Assembly (NCBI GenBank): GCA_900757235.1
Contig: CAAENB010000055.1
Coordinates: 1 to 7,235, forward strand
Length of the DNA: 7,235 nt
Direction: 5' to 3'
Origin: an uncultured Collinsella sp.
GTDB taxonomy: Bacteria; Actinomycetota; Coriobacteriia; Coriobacteriales; Coriobacteriaceae
Of this stretch, positions 1 to 5,476 are shown in pieces. The notes under the pieces were generated by a model. The model was given only the letters and a program-made list of their open reading frames with translations, did no database searches and had not been told where the DNA came from. Each line of letters opens with the position of its first letter. The stretch's first letter is position 1. A program made the position numbers and the translations under genes.

Positions 1-1
1 C

Positions 2-121
2 GACCAAGTGTTTGCCGCCAAATACCTGCCGTATCTTCCAAGCAAGGAAGAGCTGGCGCGCGAGCTGAGTGCCGAGTACCGCGCCATCAACGAAGCGACT
101 AATGGCGAAGCGCAAGGGTAG
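2..121 (+). CDS. C-terminal fragment of a possible DUF1016/PDDEXK (YhcG-like) nuclease
   Basis: Frame 2 is open from the window edge to TAG at 119-121 and encodes 39 residues; the 5' part lies outside the window. The tail contains VFAAKYLPYLPSKEELARELS. The pattern Y-x-x-Y-L-P-[ST]-x-E-E-L followed by a charged helix is how DUF1016/PDDEXK-type nucleases (YhcG family) commonly end. These proteins are associated with restriction-modification and other mobile defence loci. No catalytic residue is visible because the nuclease core would lie upstream, so the assignment rests on the tail alone. The ADP-ribosylglycohydrolase start lies 63 bases downstream with no terminator between them, so cotranscription is possible. 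The reading frame itself is fairly secure; the family name is tentative. Confidence 0.5.
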   Translation, partial: DQVFAAKYLPYLPSKEELARELSAEYRAINEATNGEAQG

Positions 122-171
122 CGGCACGTTGCGACCGATACCCCCGACGGCGCTCCACATCACCCGGGATA

Positions 172-178
172 AGAGGAG
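172..178 (+). promoter_or_regulatory. Ribosome binding site of the ADP-ribosylglycohydrolase
   Basis: AGAGGAG lies 6 bases before the ATG at 185. It fixes the start at this codon and puts the conserved G-D-A-L-G motif at residues 19-23, the usual N-terminal position for the family. Confidence 0.75.
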
Positions 179-184
179 CTTTCC

Positions 185-973
185 ATGACAGACAGACCGA
201 AAACAACACTGCGCGACTGCATCTATGGGCTTGCCGTCGGTGACGCGCTGGGCGTTCCCTACGAGTTCAGGCCCCGCGGTACGTTCGAATGCACGGACAT
301 GATCGGCTACGGCACGCATGGGCAACCCGCCGGCACCTGGAGCGACGACACATCTATGACGCTTGCTACCTGCGACTCGATTAGGGAGCTCGGGCACATC
401 GACACCGCGGACATGCGCGACAAGTTCGTAAGCTGGATTGCCCGTGGCGAGTATACGATCGACGGCGTTTTCGATTACGGCGGTACGACCGCCCGCGCCC
501 TGCGCACCGGCAAAGGAGGCTCCGGCGAGCGCGACAACGGCAACGGATCGCTCATGCGCATCGCTCCCCTGGCGTTCACCGATGCGACAGACGAAGAGGT
601 CAGCAAGGTCTCCGCGATTACGCACGCCCACAGAACGTCGACCGACGCATGCATCATATTTGTCGAGCTGATGAGGGATGTGATGAACGACGTGCTCCCC
701 TCGTGGGCGCTCCATCTGAAAGGCGTGCCTGAGCAGGAGATCAGGTCGGGTGGCTTCGTGCGCGACACGCTTAAGGCAGCCACCTGGTGTTTCGTCAACA
801 CTAACAGCTACGAAGATTGCGTGCTTGCCGCCGTCAACCTAGGCGACGACACCGACACCACCGCAGCCGTCGCCGGCGCCCTCGCCGGCACGGCATACGG
901 TCTCAAAGCCATCCCACAGGAGTGGATCGACACTCTGCGCGGCAAAGAGCTGATTGAGAGCTGCCTGTTTTAA
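185..973 (+). CDS. ADP-ribosylglycohydrolase family protein (ARH/DraG fold), compact form
   Basis: The 262-residue protein should be a cytoplasmic metal-dependent hydrolase. Family members remove ADP-ribose from protein side chains (DraG type) or act on related ADP-ribosylated substrates. The conserved elements are in order: GDALG (19-23) with the likely catalytic-loop Glu in VPYEF (E27); WSDDTSM (52-58), whose S53-D54-D55 corresponds to the first metal-binding cluster; NGNGSLMR (118-125); THAH (146-149); and GDDTDT (220-225), where D222, D224 and T225 match the second metal cluster. A G-A-L-A-G segment follows (231-235). All recognisable active-site residues are present, so the enzyme is probably active. 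It is somewhat shorter than the roughly 300 residues common in the family. No signal peptide or transmembrane segment is seen. The target is unknown. The neighbours, a possible nuclease tail and a small unknown protein, suggest an accessory or defence role, but this is inference. Confidence 0.9.
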   Translation: MTDRPKTTLRDCIYGLAVGDALGVPYEFRPRGTFECTDMIGYGTHGQPAGTWSDDTSMTLATCDSIRELGHIDTADMRDKFVSWIARGEYTIDGVFDYGGTTARALRTGKGGSGERDNGNGSLMRIAPLAFTDATDEEVSKVSAITHAHRTSTDACIIFVELMRDVMNDVLPSWALHLKGVPEQEIRSGGFVRDTLKAATWCFVNTNSYEDCVLAAVNLGDDTDTTAAVAGALAGTAYGLKAIPQEWIDTLRGKELIESCLF

Positions 974-1005
974 GGCGCCATTCAAGAAATAAGGCAGGAG
1001 GCATC

Positions 1006-1227
1006 ATGGAGAGGAAGATCGCAAATATAGACGAGTTCCAAGTGGACGAAAACGGAATTCCGCTATTTCCAGTAGGACTGAAGGAGGAAACCAGCCTCTA
1101 TGTCCTCCCCGACGGGCGTTACCTCCCCTGCGGGGTCTACAGGACCGCGGACGGCGGTTCGATCATTTATGAGCCATCCGAACTAAGCTTCTTCGGGCAG
1201 ATGCTTGCTCAATTCAAAGAGAACTAG
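1006..1227 (+). CDS. Hypothetical 73-residue protein following the ADP-ribosylglycohydrolase
   Basis: I do not recognise this family. The ATG at 1006 has AGGAGG at 996-1001, a strong Shine-Dalgarno sequence with a short 4-base spacer. It starts 32 bases after the ADP-ribosylglycohydrolase stop, so the two are probably cotranscribed. The product is small, acidic to neutral, with no signal peptide or membrane helix. It looks mostly beta: a segment around residues 30-56 (LYVLPDGRYLPCGVYR, then GGSIIYEP) alternates hydrophobic and polar residues with turns at DG and GG. A short amphipathic helix probably ends the protein (FFGQMLAQF, 62-70). There is one cysteine (C42). Several A/T-rich codons near its start contrast with the flanking genes and fit an accessory origin. 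It could be a partner, substrate or immunity-type protein of the upstream enzyme, which cannot be decided from sequence. The strong RBS and operon-like position make it a real gene. Confidence 0.7.
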   Translation: MERKIANIDEFQVDENGIPLFPVGLKEETSLYVLPDGRYLPCGVYRTADGGSIIYEPSELSFFGQMLAQFKEN

Positions 1228-1370
1228 AGGCTTGATTGCCCGTTAGATCGACACTGCTCCAAGCCATGGGGCGGGTAGGATGTCTCCCGCCGCGGCCTGT
1301 GAGGTAGAATTACGACTGCCGCGGAATCCGCCTGCGGGCAACGCTCCGATCTCCGATTGGGGTGAAGCCT
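1228..1370. other. Non-coding leader region upstream of the 30-codon ORF
   Basis: No convincing ORF is seen here. A hairpin (GGCGGG at 1270-1275 with CCCGCC at 1286-1291, 10-base loop) could form, but it lacks a T-run. A TAGAAT element (1305-1310) resembles a -10 box, but the -35 position has no recognisable hexamer. If it is used, transcription would begin near 1317 and give a leader of about 50 bases before the small ORF at 1371. Confidence 0.3.
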
Positions 1371-1463
1371 ATGAACTTGTTTCTTGAAATCCTGCGCCTC
1401 TCGATGTATGTAACCGGCATCGTCCGGAACCTCTACTCGATCTGGCGGGAATATAAGCAGTAA
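1371..1463 (+). CDS. Candidate small membrane-active peptide, 30 residues (type I toxin-like)
   Basis: A complete ATG-to-TAA frame encodes MNLFLEILRLSMYVTGIVRN followed by LYSIWREYKQ. GGGGTGA at 1359-1365 matches the 3' half of a consensus Shine-Dalgarno (GAGGTGA) at 6 of 7 positions and sits 5 bases before the ATG. The peptide is helical and largely hydrophobic over residues 3-25, with a few charges (E6, R9, R19), a Trp near the end (W25) and a charged tail (REYK). Small hydrophobic type I toxins and other short membrane peptides share this build. A hairpin with a T-run follows 22 bases after the stop (1486-1512), so RBS, ORF and terminator form a compact unit in an otherwise empty 464-base gap. 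I know no named family that it matches. Alternatives are a leader peptide or a chance ORF; without conservation data it remains a candidate. Confidence 0.45.
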   Translation: MNLFLEILRLSMYVTGIVRNLYSIWREYKQ

Positions 1464-1485
1464 CGGATAGCGAAGGGAGTCATGC

Positions 1486-1512
1486 AAAGGGCCGGCTGCA
1501 ACCGACCCTTTT
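1486..1512 (+). terminator. Hairpin with short T-run after the 30-codon ORF
   Basis: AAAGGG (1486-1491) pairs with CCCTTT (1506-1511) and CGG (1493-1495) pairs with CCG (1502-1504), with one C/A mismatch and a 6-base loop. The 3' arm runs into TTTT (1509-1512), part of which pairs with the opposite A's. It resembles a modest intrinsic terminator for the small ORF. The T-run is short, so termination may be incomplete. Confidence 0.5.
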
Positions 1513-1691
1513 GACGATAATACCTGCGTTGCCCGCGTCTCCGAAGTTTGAGTAGCTGAGGAGCGGGTTCCGCGGCACATCCTGATTTTACCCAGCGGCA
1601 AGGCTCTTTTACAGCCGTTCCACCGTTTATTTACATCTGCCATCACGGGCGGGATGTTGCGCACTCTCGCGAGCCAACCGGCACCACTCCC
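1513..1691. other. Intergenic stretch with a possible minus-strand promoter, otherwise featureless
   Basis: No supported coding region is seen in these 179 bases. A minus-strand TATTAT (1522 to 1517) with TTCGGA 17 bases upstream is a weak promoter match. It would point toward the hairpin and the 3' end of the 30-codon ORF. An 8-base palindrome CTCGCGAG (1666-1673) lies near the end of the zinc-ribbon gene. No intrinsic terminator for that gene is apparent. Confidence 0.3.
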
Positions 1692-3029
1692 CTACCTACC
1701 AAAGATCGCAGCGAACAAGCCCTTGCGTTTGGGCTTCTCCTCTCGGTAGGAACCCTCGGCCACGGCCGCCACCTGACGAGGCTGCTCGCCGCCTCCGCGG
1801 CGCACGATCTGGTACAGGAACGGCGATTTAACGTATTTGACCTCGATGGGCGTGGCGTGCACGGTGCTTTCGCTCGACAGCATCACGTTGGGATTGAGCG
1901 GCGCCACCACATGCGTCTCACGCTTGTCGCTAAACACTACCGCTGCCGCACGACCTGTCTGGCCGTTTACGGCAATGCGCACCTGCTCGCCATCGCGGCT
2001 GTCCGACGCGGGACGATCGACAAAGTAGACCGGCACCATCACCAGACCGTCCTTGTGCTTGCGGGCCTTGCGCGCCCAGGTGCGGATGCTCTTTTTATTG
2101 AGCCCCAGGGTCGCTTCGGCATCGTTGCCTGCGACGTCGAGCGCCAGCTTATCAATGACCACCTGGTCCTTGGTAGACGCATCGACGGAGACAACGCGAA
2201 AGTCACCTTCCAGCATGGCAGGATCGAACGGCCCCACCTTGCCAAAGTCCCACGGCTCCAAAATGCCCATAAGGCGAACGTCCAGGTAGTTTGCCCGCGG
2301 ATATGCCCAATCGAGCACCTCGTAGTACACCAAGGTCTCCTTGCTCAGGCCCTTGCCCGGGAAGGACGCCATCATGCGCAAGTCCGCCAGCGCCATGGGG
2401 AAATAGAAGAGCATCATGTCGTTTTGGATCGCGTCTTCCACGTCGTGCCCGGCAAAGGCTTCCGCATACTGGTGCACCAGCTGCAGCGCGTTGGCACGTG
2501 CCTGCTGCGGCGAGATTTCGCAGGGAATACCCTGCTCAGGTACATACTCCGCACCAACACCCATGGTCAGACGCTTGCTAAAGGTACCGGGCTTGAGCAG
2601 GTCGGCAACGCCGATCTTATTGCCGCAGGACGGGCACTCAAACACGCGCTGGGTCGATGACCCCTCAAAGGATGCGCCGCAGAAGGGGCACGGGATGCTC
2701 ACATGCGTAGCCTCTTGAAACTCCTGCGCCGTGCCGCGGTCCTCCCACAGCAGATGCTCCAGAACCGACTGATTGCGCCAGTGTGAATTAAAGAAATACC
2801 AGTCCGGGTCCTCTGGGCGCTCGAGTTGCGACACATGGGTGAGCTTAAGCAGCCCATCGACAACCGTCAGCGGCGCATGGCGAATGCCCAGGGCGCTCTT
2901 GGGCTCCCCCGCATCGGCCTGCCACGGAACGACCGTGCCGCAATAGGCGCACTCAAAGCTGCGTTTAGCCTGGTGTGAGTACATAGGGCCGCCACAGTTT
3001 TGGCATTTAATGGCAAACATCTCGTCCAT
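1692..3029 (-). CDS. Double zinc-ribbon protein of unknown function (TFIIB-type zinc-ribbon-like)
   Basis: The protein has 445 residues from the preferred start. The first zinc ribbon uses C9/C12 and C27/C30 (CQNCGGP, then FECAYCG). The second uses C114/C117 and C132/C135 (CPFCGASF, then FECPSCGN). A long region of mixed structure follows (about 175-430). It includes MVPVYFV (331-337) and AVNGQTGR (353-360); this pairing recurs in bacterial proteins annotated as TFIIB-type zinc-ribbon-containing, whose role is not established. The C-terminus, KPKRKGLFAAIFGR, is basic then hydrophobic and may be an amphipathic membrane or partner-binding tail. No signal peptide or transmembrane helix is seen. 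The ATG at 3029 is chosen over one 17 codons upstream because AAAGGAGG sits 8 bases before it and it places the first ribbon at the N-terminus. It is divergent from the cation transporter. The zinc ribbons are certain by pattern; the function is not. Confidence 0.85.
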   Translation of the reverse strand: MDEMFAIKCQNCGGPMYSHQAKRSFECAYCGTVVPWQADAGEPKSALGIRHAPLTVVDGLLKLTHVSQLERPEDPDWYFFNSHWRNQSVLEHLLWEDRGTAQEFQEATHVSIPCPFCGASFEGSSTQRVFECPSCGNKIGVADLLKPGTFSKRLTMGVGAEYVPEQGIPCEISPQQARANALQLVHQYAEAFAGHDVEDAIQNDMMLFYFPMALADLRMMASFPGKGLSKETLVYYEVLDWAYPRANYLDVRLMGILEPWDFGKVGPFDPAMLEGDFRVVSVDASTKDQVVIDKLALDVAGNDAEATLGLNKKSIRTWARKARKHKDGLVMVPVYFVDRPASDSRDGEQVRIAVNGQTGRAAAVVFSDKRETHVVAPLNPNVMLSSESTVHATPIEVKYVKSPFLYQIVRRGGGEQPRQVAAVAEGSYREEKPKRKGLFAAIFGR

Positions 3030-3037
3030 GGAAACGT

Positions 3038-3045
3038 CCTCCTTT
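3038..3045 (-). promoter_or_regulatory. Ribosome binding site deciding the zinc-ribbon protein start
   Basis: On the minus strand AAAGGAGG reads from 3045 to 3038, 8 bases before the ATG at 3029. The alternative ATG at 3080 has no purine-rich sequence in front of it, so the shorter protein is preferred. Confidence 0.8.
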
Positions 3046-3057
3046 GCACAGGGGCTG

Positions 3058-3076
3058 TCGACATTGAGTATGTCGA
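3058..3076. promoter_or_regulatory. Perfect inverted repeat upstream of the zinc-ribbon gene (possible operator)
   Basis: TCGACAT and ATGTCGA form perfect 7-base arms around TGAGT (7-5-7). The repeat lies 29-47 bases upstream of the zinc-ribbon gene's ATG, within the region shared with the divergent transporter. The size and position fit a dimeric repressor site. No regulator is encoded in the window, so the binder is unknown. Confidence 0.4.
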
Positions 3077-3083
3077 GCAAACA

Positions 3084-3093
3084 GGCACGTGCC
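3084..3093. repeat. 10-base palindrome GGCACGTGCC in the divergent intergenic region
   Basis: This is a perfect self-complementary decamer 7 bases from the 7-5-7 inverted repeat. It may be a second protein-binding site or a chance palindrome in GC-rich DNA. Confidence 0.25.
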
Positions 3094-3208
3094 CATACCC
3101 ATGTGGCCCAAAATCGAGCACCCAGGCAGACGAGAAGGCTCGCTCGTTAGCACCGGCAGACTATTGCTGCATTTTCTGAGCATCGGTGCACGGCGCCCCC
3201 GCGCGAGC

Positions 3209-3214
3209 TACACT
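3209..3214 (+). promoter_or_regulatory. Possible -10 element for the cation transporter gene
   Basis: TACACT lies 34 bases before the ATG at 3248 and would give a short leader. No clear -35 hexamer is found at the expected distance, so this is only suggestive. Confidence 0.25.
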
Positions 3215-3234
3215 ATCCCCTTAAACATGATTGT

Positions 3235-3239
3235 GAGGA
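3235..3239 (+). promoter_or_regulatory. Ribosome binding site deciding the cation transporter start
   Basis: GAGGA sits 8 bases before the ATG at 3248. Upstream in-frame ATGs at 3089 and 3227 have no such sequence, and the residues they would add (rich in Arg and Pro) do not look like part of this transporter family. Confidence 0.65.
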
Positions 3240-3247
3240 CGACCGCT

Positions 3248-4429
3248 ATGCTATTTGTAAATCGGCTGGTACATACGCTTGTTCCCGGCAGCGAGGGCGA
3301 GCCGGTCGATACCTCCCGCCGCACCAACGCGGGCTTCGCCGCAAGCCTCATCTGCATTGGCCTCAACATCACTCTGTGCCTGGCCAAGGGCATCGCGGGC
3401 CTGCTCGCCGGCTCTGTCTCGCTCATCGCCGACGCCTTCAACAACCTCTCCGACGCCTCGAGCAACATCGTGAGCCTGCTCGGGTTCCGCCTTGCCAGCC
3501 GCCCGGCAGACGAAGGCCACCCCTATGGCCACGGTCGCTACGAGTACCTAGCCGGTCTGTTCGTCGCCGTCCTGGTTTGCGCCGTCGGCATCAACCTGAT
3601 CCTCGAGTCGGTCACTAAGATCATCAAGCCTTCCCCCACTGCATATTCGGTGCTCTCCTTAGCCGCCCTCGTCTTGTCCATGCTCGTTAAGCTCTGGATG
3701 GCCGCGTTCAACCGCACGTTGGGCGACCGCATCGACTCGGAGACGCTCATCGCCACAGCACAGGACTCCAAAAACGACGTCATCACCTCGGGCTCGGTCC
3801 TGGTGGCGGCGCTTATTTCGCAGACGACCGGCTTTGACCTCGATGGCTGGGCAGGCCTGGGTGTGGGCATCTTCATCTGCATCAGCGGCCTGGGCCTGGT
3901 GCGCGACGCCATCAGCCCGCTGTTAGGACAAGCGCCCGACCCCAAGCTCGTCCAGGAAATCCGCGACAGGATTATGTCGTACCCCCAGGTCTTGGGCACA
4001 CACGACCTCATGGTGCACGACTACGGCCCCGGTCGTCAGTTTGCCAGCGCCCACGTGGAGATGCCCGGCGAGGGCGACGCATTTGAGCACCACGAGATTT
4101 TGGACACCATCGAGCACGATATCAAACGGCAGATGGGCATCGGTATCACGCTGCACTGCGACCCCATCGCCACCACCGGCGACGACCTACGCGGCTGGGT
4201 CAAGCGCGGCGTCATGCAGATCGACCCCGCGCTCTCCATCCACGACCTGCACGAGCACGACGGGTTCGTTTCGCTTGACCTGGTGCGTCCCGACGGCTTT
4301 GACATATCCGACGAGGAGCTGCTGGAGCTCGTCACGCGCATCGTGCACGAGCGCCGACCCAATGCCTCATGCGTCGTCACGTTTGATTCGGGCTTTAGCT
4401 CGCCCGAGCGTCCGGCCGAGCAACTGTAG
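3248..4429 (+). CDS. Cation diffusion facilitator (CDF) family metal exporter, probably manganese-type
   Basis: The 393-residue inner-membrane antiporter should export a divalent metal in exchange for protons. Six membrane segments are visible at about 28-52, 54-80, 98-121, 131-152, 165-192 and 198-222. TM2 holds SVSLIADAFNNLSD, giving N65-x3-D69, and TM5 holds AQDSKND, giving D173-x3-D177. An N-x3-D/D-x3-D site is described for manganese exporters such as streptococcal MntE, whereas zinc transporters usually have His or Asp at the first position. The conserved HPYGHGRYE motif lies at 91-99. A cytoplasmic dimerisation domain (about 228-306) with several His follows, then an extra domain of about 85 residues (307-393), which makes it longer than the roughly 300-residue CDF norm but similar to MntE. 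The start is set by GAGGA at 3235. It is divergent from the zinc-ribbon gene and convergent with the next gene, 12 bases away. The family is certain; the metal is inferred. Confidence 0.93.
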   Translation: MLFVNRLVHTLVPGSEGEPVDTSRRTNAGFAASLICIGLNITLCLAKGIAGLLAGSVSLIADAFNNLSDASSNIVSLLGFRLASRPADEGHPYGHGRYEYLAGLFVAVLVCAVGINLILESVTKIIKPSPTAYSVLSLAALVLSMLVKLWMAAFNRTLGDRIDSETLIATAQDSKNDVITSGSVLVAALISQTTGFDLDGWAGLGVGIFICISGLGLVRDAISPLLGQAPDPKLVQEIRDRIMSYPQVLGTHDLMVHDYGPGRQFASAHVEMPGEGDAFEHHEILDTIEHDIKRQMGIGITLHCDPIATTGDDLRGWVKRGVMQIDPALSIHDLHEHDGFVSLDLVRPDGFDISDEELLELVTRIVHERRPNASCVVTFDSGFSSPERPAEQL

Positions 4430-4441
4430 CCCGCTTAACAG

Positions 4442-5431
4442 CTAGTTTCCCTGCGCGCCCGAGATGCCGTTTTGCAGTGCATTCCAGGCACCCGTCGCCA
4501 TGTCGCCCAAGTTCTGCGCGGTGTCGCCCAGGTTTTGTGCCGTATCGCCCAGCTCTTGCGCCTTGTCTCCCAACTCCTGTGCCTTGTTGCTCAAGTCCTC
4601 CAGCGTATTGGAACTCGAGCTGTCGGTACCGCTTTGGCCGTCGGGCGAGTTGCCCGAGCTATTCTTGTGCGTGAGTTGAATTTCGAGGTTGCCGCTGTCG
4701 TTATAGTAAGCAGAAGTAACGACCCAGTTGGCATCGATGACGGGCGTTGAGCCATCATCAGTCAGGACCACGGCATTCGAAAGATTGGCGCCGCGCGACT
4801 TGAGAAGTTTCTTGGCGTTGGACCAGTACTGCCCCGGGATATCGCTCAGATCGACGGTGCTAGACGAGGCGGACTCGGTTTGCTCGGCAGCGGTATCAGC
4901 CGTTGAACTCCCTCGCTTGTTGAGCATGCCCGACACAATGGCAAACACAACCGACAGCGCAAAGAAGATCGCCAGCACGATGAGGATCTTCTTGATCACG
5001 CTCGACGAACGCGACGGCTTCTTCTCCTCGTCCTCGCCATATTGCGGAATCGACTTGGGGTACTCGCGATACGGCTCGCGCGACTCGTAGCGAGACTGCG
5101 CCGTGCGAGGCATATACGTCGTCTGCTGAGGCTGCGGAATGGGATTTTGCGGCAGGTCATCATAGGGATTCGGCGTCGAGGCGGCATAAGAATCCTGCGG
5201 CGCGTAATCAAACGGGTCCGGAGCCGCGTTGCCATAGGGGCCTTGCGAAGATACGGCATAAGAATCCCGCGCTGTGTCGCCATAGCCCATAACCCGGGTT
5301 GGCTCGGCAGAAGGCTGCGTCGCGGCGGGGTCGGTATAACCGGGGTTGGGAACAACGCGGGTCGCATCGGCGCTATCGCCAGCCTGCGCGGAACCGTAGC
5401 CGCCCATCACGGTTGTCTTGTCCTGATCCAT
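4442..5431 (-). CDS. Single-pass membrane protein with disordered N-terminus, PASTA-like outer segment and heptad repeats
   Basis: The protein has 329 residues. Residues 1-140 are low complexity, rich in Pro, Tyr, Asp and Ser, and contain three similar threonine motifs: KTTVM (T7), ATRVV (T24) and PTRVM (T45). A basic stretch (KK at 147-148) precedes one membrane helix (about 149-170), so the N-terminus is probably cytoplasmic. A Ser/Thr-rich linker leads to an outer segment (about 194-256). Its DIPGQYWSNAKKLLKSRG start and beta-rich end resemble a diverged PASTA domain, a module of cell-wall-sensing kinases. Four exact-length heptads of [KT]AQ[EN]LGD (283-310) follow, then a Gly/Asn-rich tail. 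Ala and Leu fall at a/d positions, so a helical or coiled-coil tail is likely. AAAGGAA (5445 to 5439) lies 7 bases before the ATG. It has its own likely promoter after the fhs terminator. I know no named family; an envelope role linked to Ser/Thr kinase signalling is inference. Confidence 0.8.
   Translation of the reverse strand: MDQDKTTVMGGYGSAQAGDSADATRVVPNPGYTDPAATQPSAEPTRVMGYGDTARDSYAVSSQGPYGNAAPDPFDYAPQDSYAASTPNPYDDLPQNPIPQPQQTTYMPRTAQSRYESREPYREYPKSIPQYGEDEEKKPSRSSSVIKKILIVLAIFFALSVVFAIVSGMLNKRGSSTADTAAEQTESASSSTVDLSDIPGQYWSNAKKLLKSRGANLSNAVVLTDDGSTPVIDANWVVTSAYYNDSGNLEIQLTHKNSSGNSPDGQSGTDSSSSNTLEDLSNKAQELGDKAQELGDTAQNLGDTAQNLGDMATGAWNALQNGISGAQGN
4502..4585 (-). repeat. Four tandem 21-base repeats encoding (K/T)AQ(E/N)LGD
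   Basis: Four consecutive 21-base units within the membrane protein gene encode residues 283-310. The protein units are the same length and differ only at positions 1 and 4. The DNA units differ at several third positions, so the array is not a very recent duplication but could still vary in copy number among strains. Confidence 0.85.
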
Positions 5432-5476
5432 GCAACGATTCCTTTCCGTCGCCCGTAAGCATCAAGTTATCCATGC

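Noticed and set aside
1270..1291. Hairpin GGCGGG/CCCGCC as terminator of the ADP-ribosylglycohydrolase transcript
   Set aside because: The stem is good, but no T-run follows it, so intrinsic termination cannot be claimed.
1224..1664. 146-codon minus-strand frame across the left intergenic gap
   Set aside because: It begins at a GTG without a Shine-Dalgarno sequence, its composition is random-looking, and it would cover the better supported small ORF and its hairpin.
1513..1691. tRNA gene, attachment site or CRISPR repeat in the gap before the zinc-ribbon gene
   Set aside because: No cloverleaf, T-loop consensus, direct repeat pair or regularly spaced repeats could be found by eye.
1857..2660. 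267-codon + strand frame inside the zinc-ribbon gene
   Set aside because: It is antisense to a gene with two intact zinc ribbons, has no good RBS and looks His/Arg-rich, as such shadows often do.
3030..3080. 17-residue extension of the zinc-ribbon protein
   Set aside because: The ATG at 3029 has a near-perfect RBS. The extension would lie over the inverted repeat and lacks its own RBS.
3089..3247. N-terminal extension of the cation transporter to an ATG at 3089
   Set aside because: There is no RBS at 3089. The extra 53 residues are Arg/Pro-rich and unlike the family, and they would run through the divergent promoter region.
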